Source: Cubamyces lactineus (taxonomy: Eukaryota; Basidiomycota; Agaricomycetes; Polyporales; Polyporaceae). Taken from it: a DNA stretch of 64,000 bases. Under the pieces are notes generated by a model. It searched no databases, was not told the origin of the DNA, and saw nothing but the letters and a program-made list of their open reading frames with translations. The position numbers were made by a program, and so were the translations under genes. The stretch lies in the NCBI GenBank assembly GCA_022376465.1, contig JACDTU010000002.1:1550001-1614000 (forward strand), read 5' to 3'. Shown here one piece after another: positions 57,579-64,000 of this stretch; position 1 is the first letter of the stretch, and each line of letters opens with the position of its first letter.

Positions 57579-58967
57579 ATGTCCGACGACTTGATCCCCG
57601 CAGCCCCGTCCTCGGACTACCAGCCACCGCCAACGATCTTCGATCCCGCAACATGCGTACGCAAGGGCCTCTGCCCCGTCACGCAGATCCGGAACAAAGG
57701 CGATCCCTTCGAAAGTCACTCACTCTATTTTGAGATTCATGGTTCGGGCCCGGAGAAGATCGTTTTCATCATGGGGTAGGTGCCAGGTTAGGCTCGCGCC
57801 TGTGCTCATACTGCGGAGCCCCGGCACTAATGCAGCAACGACCAACCAGGCTGAATTCAAGCTCAGCGGGCTGGCTTCCTCAGGTAGAGCACTTTGGTCG
57901 CAAGCCGGAGTATTCCGTGCTCGTATTCGACAATAGAGGTGTCGGGAACAGCGGGGTACCCCGGGGCCCATATACGTGCGTGCACTCGTACTCATGTGGA
58001 ATATTGCGCTTGCTATACTCACAGCCCGCATGCATGCTCACGGTACAGTACCAGCGGCATGGCAGACGACGTTGTCACACTGTTGGACTATGTCGGCTGG
58101 AAGGAACCTCGGCAAATACACGTCGTTGGCGTGTCGCTGGGTGGTATGATTGCTCAAGGTGAACACAGGTTGTAGCGGTGGTGCGCCTCGCGGCCCTACA
58201 ACTGAATACCTCCACACAGAGCTCGCATGCAAGATTCCGGAGCGAATCACTTCTTTGACGTTGGTTGTAACTAAACCTGGCGGTCGTCGCTTCTTTGAGT
58301 TACCCCCAGTGAGTACTCGAATAGTCTCAGGTGTTGAATCTTGGCGTGCTTATTGACCTCCTGTAGTATGCCGGGCTGAAAGGACTTGCCAGGTGAATAA
58401 GCTGCAGCACTGGTCTTCGGCCTGAGGACGTGCTGACTGGGAGAAATCTGCAGGACTATGATGATGTCCGAACCCGAGCAGAAGATACCCATAGTCCTGG
58501 AGATGCTATTCCCCAAGGACTGGCTTGATAGCAAGAGGGAAGACGATGCTGAAGGCCGGACCAATAGGGAGGTGGAGGCGGAGGTAAACGGAAGATTTAA
58601 CGTAATTGACCCACATAGTGCTAATATTCCATAACACCAGGCGTACCGGAAACGGGTCCAGTATACTCGCCCTCAAACGTTCATTGGCACGGTATCACAG
58701 ATGGCAGCGGCATTAACCCACCATGTGTCCCCCGAGCGGCTGCAGCACATCTCTTCATCCATACCCAAAGTCCTCATCCTCACAGGCGACACAGATAACT
58801 TGATCGATCCCAGCAATAGTCATTTGCTGAAGAAGCACATGCCCGAAGCAGAACTGATCGTGCGGGAAGGGGCAGGCCATGGCGTTTCCATGCAATACAA
58901 GTCATGGTTCAATGACCTTCTCGAAAGAGTCTTCAAGGAGGGGCGAGAGAAGGTGCAGAAGCAGTAG
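57579..58967 (+). CDS. Alpha/beta hydrolase-fold protein
   Basis: Exons 57579-57775, 57850-57975, 58049-58158, 58220-58308, 58367-58392, 58454-58583 and 58641-58967 give 334 residues. Seen: the strand-3 block KIVFIMGLNSSSAGWLPQVEHFG, VLVFDNRGVGNSG, the nucleophile elbow GVSLGGM (Ser at about 137), the acid in LTGDTDNLIDP (Asp at about 276 or 278) and the catalytic His in GAGHGVS (about 306). All three catalytic residues are present, so an active serine hydrolase or esterase is likely; substrate unknown. The 26-nt fifth exon (YAGLKGLA plus two bases) is needed to keep frame. The N-terminus CVRKGLCPVT lacks a secretory signal, suggesting a cytosolic enzyme. An upstream ATG in the same frame (57402) is less likely. 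Confidence 0.87.
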
Positions 58968-59161
58968 TAGGCATGCCTGGCGCCGGGAGCTTGATTACTA
59001 GAGTACACGGAGAGTAATGTAATGGAATCAGGCGACGTCGCCTCTATCCTCGCCACGGATCAAGGGCAGTGGATCCCGCAAGGTGATGTGGTGCCACACG
59101 GCCTACAAGCAAGAGCGTAAGTATGGATGAGGAAACAAAGCTAGACTGGACGCACCGTGTA

Positions 59162-59419
59162 TCAATGTTCCTTCAACATGGCCGCAAGCGTTTTCCTCGC
59201 CTCCTTGGGGAGACCTCTGAGCGCGGTCTTGGCCTCCAGAGCCTCTATCCGGATGTTGCTGGGGTAGTCGGCGCCGGCCTCCTCCTGACGCTTCTGGAGG
59301 ATCTCGATGAGGGATGGCCTGGGGACGTCGGAGCGTAGGGGGGCTGGTACAGGTCGTAGCGCGGGGTCGACCTGCGAGCGAGGTAGGACGCGGACCAGGC
59401 GGGCGAGAGTGGGATGCAT
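59162..59419 (-). CDS. Short 85-residue ORF, function unknown
   Basis: Single open frame starting MHPTLARLVRVLPRSQV, with an Arg/Pro-rich middle, then PRPSLIEILQKRQEEAGADYP and a helical, Ala/Lys-rich end (ALEAKTALRGLPKEARKTLAAML). The basic N-terminus could be a mitochondrial targeting signal and the size fits a small mitochondrial factor, but I recognise no family. The open frame continues upstream to 59500, and a 5' intron from about 59505 to 59422 is possible. It sits head to head with HRQ1 and convergent with the hydrolase. The amphipathic, protein-like C-terminus is the main support. Confidence 0.5.
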   Translation of the reverse strand: MHPTLARLVRVLPRSQVDPALRPVPAPLRSDVPRPSLIEILQKRQEEAGADYPSNIRIEALEAKTALRGLPKEARKTLAAMLKEH

Positions 59420-59735
59420 GCTGTCAATCCGTAGCAGCAACTGAGGACCGCAGTAGAGGATGTTTAGAACAGCGCGGCCGCGAGAGACAAAACAGCACAC
59501 CTACCAGCGTCCAGGAAGCAGAGGTCGAGATCAAGGGTGTCACGTCACGCAGGTAACGGAACGGAAAACGTGATCTGGACGCGTTCGCGTGTGTCACGCT
59601 GTGTCTCGCGTTCACCGCTGTGGCTGCGCCTGTGCGGGAACCTCTCCGATCGGCTCTACTCCCTGAGGCACTCCGTTGCACATCACTGTCTCGAGCGCCG
59701 TAGCTGATCCTCGATATCTAAAAGCCATACACGCC
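59420..59735. promoter_or_regulatory. 316-bp spacer between divergent short ORF and HRQ1
   Basis: Shared 5' space of the short minus-strand ORF and the helicase. No clear core-promoter element; role inferred from position. Confidence 0.4.
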
Positions 59736-62700
59736 ATGCCATATACGTCTCGCAAGCGGAAAGGCAGTCCTACGCAAGGCAGTGATACGGCCGGTTCAAA
59801 GAAACCTCGAGTATCCGGACGGAAGAAAAGCAAGAAGGCCGTGTCGTCCGAGGCTGCGCCTGTCTGGCCCGAGTACTTCAACGAGGTCAGTATGGCTTAC
59901 ACGTAGTACTTGACAGCGCATTATCTAATCGAGTTGTGGCAGTTGTACAAGGTGCGCGTCGCTTACATTATATCCAGACAATTCCCTGCCTCAGGCCGTT
60001 CCACTGAGCCGGATTGCGCATACTGCAGGTCTTCAAGGTACGCATAGCGTTGGTACATGGGGCTGGATATCTGGATAACCATGCGCGCAGGCACTGAACA
60101 CAGTCCTTGCGTTCTGTTCTTCCCGCAAGAACTTTGCCATTACGTTTCCTGTCGTACGTTCTTCTGTGGAGGCACTGTTGCATGCGTAAGTTCTATGCAA
60201 CGTCGTATCTGGATAGTCTCATCATATGCCGCCCAAACATAGCCCTTTAGAACTGGAGAAGGTCGCGGAGTTTAAGTAAGCCGTCCAATGCGAGCCCCTT
60301 GTGCGTAACACTATCCTGAAGGATATCCAGGGCGCTTCTCCCAGAAATTGTCAAGTTCGCGTACACCCCCCGGGCTGAACTCCGTATACACAGTGACCAG
60401 CATATTGGTGCCGGCCGCCGCGAACGTTCTCCCGACTATGCCGCATTTCAGACCACCGGTTCCTCGAGCTCACGGGTCAATGACGTTGACGAAAATGAGC
60501 ATGTTCTGGTCCTGGATTTCCTCGACAACTCCCGCGGAAAGAAAAATACAGGGACCGGGTAAGTTGTACTGGCTACTTGTCGAACGGTAGCGCGTACTGA
60601 CGGGGCGCAGTTTGGCCTATGCGCTTCCGCCCGCATTGACCCCGGCTGCGACAAAAAAGCTTGTTGAACGTCGGAATGAGCGTTTCGTTGAAGCGGTGAA
60701 CGAGTAAGGTTCACGGCTTTTAGTCTTGCCGAGTAAACTCAAGCAGTGGTTCAGGCTTCTGAGTGCGACTCCTGTCGATGACGACCCTGTGATTTTACTG
60801 CAAGCTGCCGCAAGAGATCACATCCCCGCGCATCCAGGCTTTGGTCGTTCTCGAGTCGTTGCCAGCCAGGACACGAAGGGAAAGAACAAAGCTGTCCCGG
60901 AGCCCGACAGTAGGCCCTCTATCGAAGATGTGATAGAAGAGATCGAGCGACAAGAGTGGTACACGGAGCAAATAGCTCATCGACGAATTGCCGACGCGAA
61001 GCATGGTCAAACAGGTATACCATCGCGACGCTATTCCTTCTGTGACAGGCTTCCATGAACACGTCATTCTAGGGACGCTTGATCCACCTCTGTCGGAGGC
61101 AATCTCCCAGGCATTGCGCGACTCACGGAAGATTACATCTCTATATACCCACCAGGTCGCTGCAATCAACGCCCTCGGACAGGGGAAGAACGTAATCGTG
61201 TCAACCAGTACCGCGTCCGGGAAGAGCGTCATATATCAGGTTGGAGCGGGTCGCTCAAGTCGCCTTCCGGCATTAATACCGTTCATACGTCCCCTAGGTT
61301 CCATTGTTACAATTCTTAGAAACAGATCCACATTCGACTGCAATATTCATATATCCAACCAAGGTGGTCATAGACCGGCTTTCTCGCAGCCTTATGTGAC
61401 ATTGACATGCTTGCAGGCATTAGCGCAGGATCAGCGGGCGGCTCTGGAGCAGTTGCTGTATGCATGTCCAGGCTTGGAGCATATCAAGGTGTCAACGTAC
61501 GACGGAGATACTCCGCAAGACCTCCGTGCTGGTCAGTGCAACGTGCTAAGGCTTCTCTGACACATGTTTGCTTATGTGAATGGACAGGCATACGCGAGAA
61601 TGCTTCCGTCATCTTTACTAATTTTGTGAGTCATCTCGAGACATGTGGGTGCTCGGATGTGCTCATGGGCGTGTGTTTGATAAAGGATATGATACATGCC
61701 TCCATTCTTCCCCACGAGGACTCGTGGCGAAGGTACGCGATAACTCTATATTCCTTCTGGCACAACATGCCAATGATCTGCTAGATTCCTGAAGAATCTG
61801 AAAATTGTGGCGGTCGACGAGTTGCACTATTACCACGGCATTTTTGGAAGGTTAGTCAGCCACCGAAACGGTTGCATTGTAATGTCTGATAAATTCGCAG
61901 TCATGTCGCGCAAGTGGTGAGGCGACTGAGGAGAGTCTGCGCCGCGGTCGGAAGTATGTATTTTCTGCATCGGCTTCCATGTCATGTGTTGAGCGTCCTG
62001 GGTAGATCGACGTGCACGTTTCGTATCCTGCAGCGCGACCATCACGAAGCCGGGGGAGCACATGAAGAACATATTTGGCATTGACGTATGGTAGCATTAA
62101 TCTCGCTCGTGCGTTCCGTCGTTGACATGTTTCTTGGTACCACAGGATGTTGTAGAGATCACAGAAGATGGCGCTCCGTCAGGTCGCAAGGATTTCTTGG
62201 TATGGAACCCGCCGCTCAAAGACCCTATGGACCCCACTCTCGGCCGCCTCAATTCAATGACTGAGGCCACGAAGCTGATGCGCTTCTTAATGGCGCGCGG
62301 TGTCAGAGTAATCCTATTCTGCAAGGTGCGCATCCATACCACGTTAATGTCCGTCTTGTCTGACGCGCGTTCCGATCACTCGCTCAGATTCGGAAATCGT
62401 GCGAACTTGTGAGTAACAATTAATCTAGATGTCAAGAGAAGCCCACGACGTCGAACATCCCACAGGCAATGAAGACGCTGAGACAGGAATTGACTGCCGA
62501 TGGACGTCTTGACATACTCGAAAGAGTGATGTCTTATCGAGGAGGGTATTCGCAGGAGGTGGGTCCAGCTGTGGTGCTGAAACAGAAGTTTGCTTATCTG
62601 AAAGCTGCCACGTTCAGGATCGACGCAAGATCGAACGAGAAGCGTTCTCCGGGAATCTCCTTGGCATTGTCGCGACCAACGCCCTGGAATTGGGCGTGGA

Positions 62701-64000
62701 TATCGGGGTTCTTGATGCGGTCATCATGTTGGGCTTCCCCATCGGGGGCTTGGCCAGCTTTGTAAGGCCCCTTCTCGATGCGCTCGAATGACTGATAGTT
62801 GACTGCAAATAAACAGCGACAACAAGCGGGTCGAGCTGGTCGTCGTGCACGCGATGCCCTGGCTGTCTTCGTGGCTGATGCATTGCCAGTGGATCAGCAC
62901 TTCGTTAACTATCCGGAGGAGCTTTTTGAGAGAGCAACGAACGATTTGATCGTCGATCTCGATAGTAAAGTTATCCTGGAAGCTCACCTGCAGTGTGCAG
63001 CGCACGAAATGCCGTTGATGCATGAAGATGAGGCTTACTTTGGGCCATTGATGAAGGAGATATGCGAGACGCGATTGGTGAAGGACAAAGAGGGCTGGTG
63101 AGTCTTTCCCTGGATGCTCGTCAGTCGAAAAGTTTTATCTGTGTCGCAGGTACCACACCCATCCCAAATATCTCCCATACCCTTCCCGACACGTCTCCAT
63201 CAGAGGCATAGAAGAAGAGAAATACAGCGTGGTGGATATCACGCGAGTAGGCAAGCCTGGTGGCTCTGCCACTATCCTTGAGGAAGTCGAGCTATCGCGT
63301 GCCTTGTTCGAGATCTACGAAGGCGCTGTGGTGCGTAGCAAGAGTTGGTCCCTGAACTGCGAACATATGGCCGCTGACCTTGAAATGTACAGTTTATTCA
63401 CCAAGGGTTAACCTTCCTTGTCAGTTCATCTCCGCACACGATCTTCTATATGTCGCAGTTAACGTTCCACATGTGTAGGTCCAAGAGGTCAGCCATGATA
63501 CTAAGATGGCCAAGCTTGTGCGCTCCGACGTCAACTGGATCACGGAGCCTAGGTATGCGTCCCCCTTGTGCCTGAACCTGAGCAGCGTGTGATAAAACCT
63601 GTGCATTGTCGCTGCAGAGATTTCACGAACGTCGACGCCATGCAAACATATAGGATCCGAGAAATCAAGGATTCTCCCCATCGCGCATTCTACGGACGTA
63701 AGTATAAAACTGCAATTACGACGCAAAGTTTCTTGACACTGAGCATTGGGCCTCCCAGGTGTTGAGCTTCTTACTGTTGTTTATGGTATGTACGCGATGA
63801 AATGGTTAACGTGCATGCTCTGATACCGCGCCCGAACAGGCTACTTCAAGATTAGGTGAGTCTGCGGGAGAGGTGGTTTGCCAGCTCGTGATTAACGGGG
63901 GTGCAGGAACAAAGCGATCATCGACGCCGTCGATCTGGACACCCCGCCATGGCAGCGTGAGACAACAGGGATGTGGCTTGATGTTCCCAAGTCGGCATTG
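59736..64000 (+). CDS. HRQ1: Hrq1 (RecQ4-like) DNA helicase, 3' end outside window
   Basis: 3'-5' DNA helicase of the RecQ4/Hrq1 branch, active in cross-link repair and genome stability. First exons: 59736-59885, 59943-59951, 60029-60037, 60091-60182, 60243-60275, then from 60347 on. Seen: a basic N-terminus (SRKRKGSP), the Hrq1 block YFNE-LYK-VFK-ALNTVLAFCSSRKNFA, motif I TSTASGKSVIYQ, TKALAQDQR-like LAQDQRAALEQLL, motif II DELHYYHGIFGSH, motif III SCSATI, GVRVILFCK, motif V ATNALELGVDIG, motif VI QQAGRAGRR, and the start of the C-terminal DUF1998-type region (DALPVDQHFVNYPEELF). The donor at 61951 (GGAA/GTATGT) restores RRARFVSCSATI. The gene appears intact to the window edge. Confidence 0.92.

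Noticed and set aside
61940..62010. Apparent frameshift in HRQ1 before the SCSATI motif
   Set aside because: Using donor GTATGT after GGAA and the acceptor GGGTAG restores the frame exactly (RRARFVSCSATI), so the gene is not broken here.

Overview
The window is nuclear DNA from a basidiomycete fungus, most likely an Agaricomycete. The evidence is dense short introns (about 50-60 bp, GT..AG, loose branch sites), conserved fungal housekeeping genes, CT-rich promoters, an intron-bearing tRNA-Tyr, and an eroded F-box/LRR-type gene of the kind common in mushrooms. Gene models were built by hand from splice signals and reading frame. Every complete multi-exon model below closes in frame unless stated.

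Layout. 1-4.7 kb: a SERCA-type Ca2+-ATPase (minus, 3' end outside the window), divergent from a Sip5-like zinc-finger protein. 4.7-14.7 kb: an accessory-looking stretch with three same-strand paralogs of a small secreted double-psi beta-barrel (RlpA/expansin-like) protein. They are separated by long gene-poor spacers and a broken F-box gene. 15.7-24.4 kb: a Ser/Ala/Lys-rich unknown, an Fmp25-like mitochondrial RCC1 protein, tRNA-Tyr(GUA), a small membrane protein, a small probably myristoylated unknown, and the Rpd3-type histone deacetylase. 25.1-33.5 kb: a two-RRM PUF protein (Jsn1/Puf2 type) and a Gds1-type winged-helix protein. 35.9-42.7 kb: linker histone H1, Pol III subunit Rpc82 and a large acidic unknown. 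43.3-50.2 kb: an acyl-CoA-synthetase-like protein with a degenerate ATP motif, divergent from the FACT subunit Spt16. 50.7-55.5 kb: two diverged paralogs of a family I do not recognise, in otherwise eroded DNA. 57.6-64 kb: an alpha/beta hydrolase, a short unknown ORF, and an Hrq1 (RecQ4-like) helicase that runs off the end.

There is no operon-like logic. Many genes sit head to head on short shared promoters: Rpc82/acidic protein, small protein/HDAC, ACS-like/Spt16, short ORF/Hrq1. Several products act on chromatin or RNA (HDAC, H1, Spt16, Rpc82, Hrq1, PUF), but I infer no functional cluster. The best leads are the secreted beta-barrel trio (conserved 21-nt micro-exon, His-rich propeptides ending at a dibasic site), two consecutive 9-nt micro-exons in HRQ1, the unknown paralog pair with a tandem exon-intron duplication, and the probable pseudoenzyme acyl-CoA synthetase.
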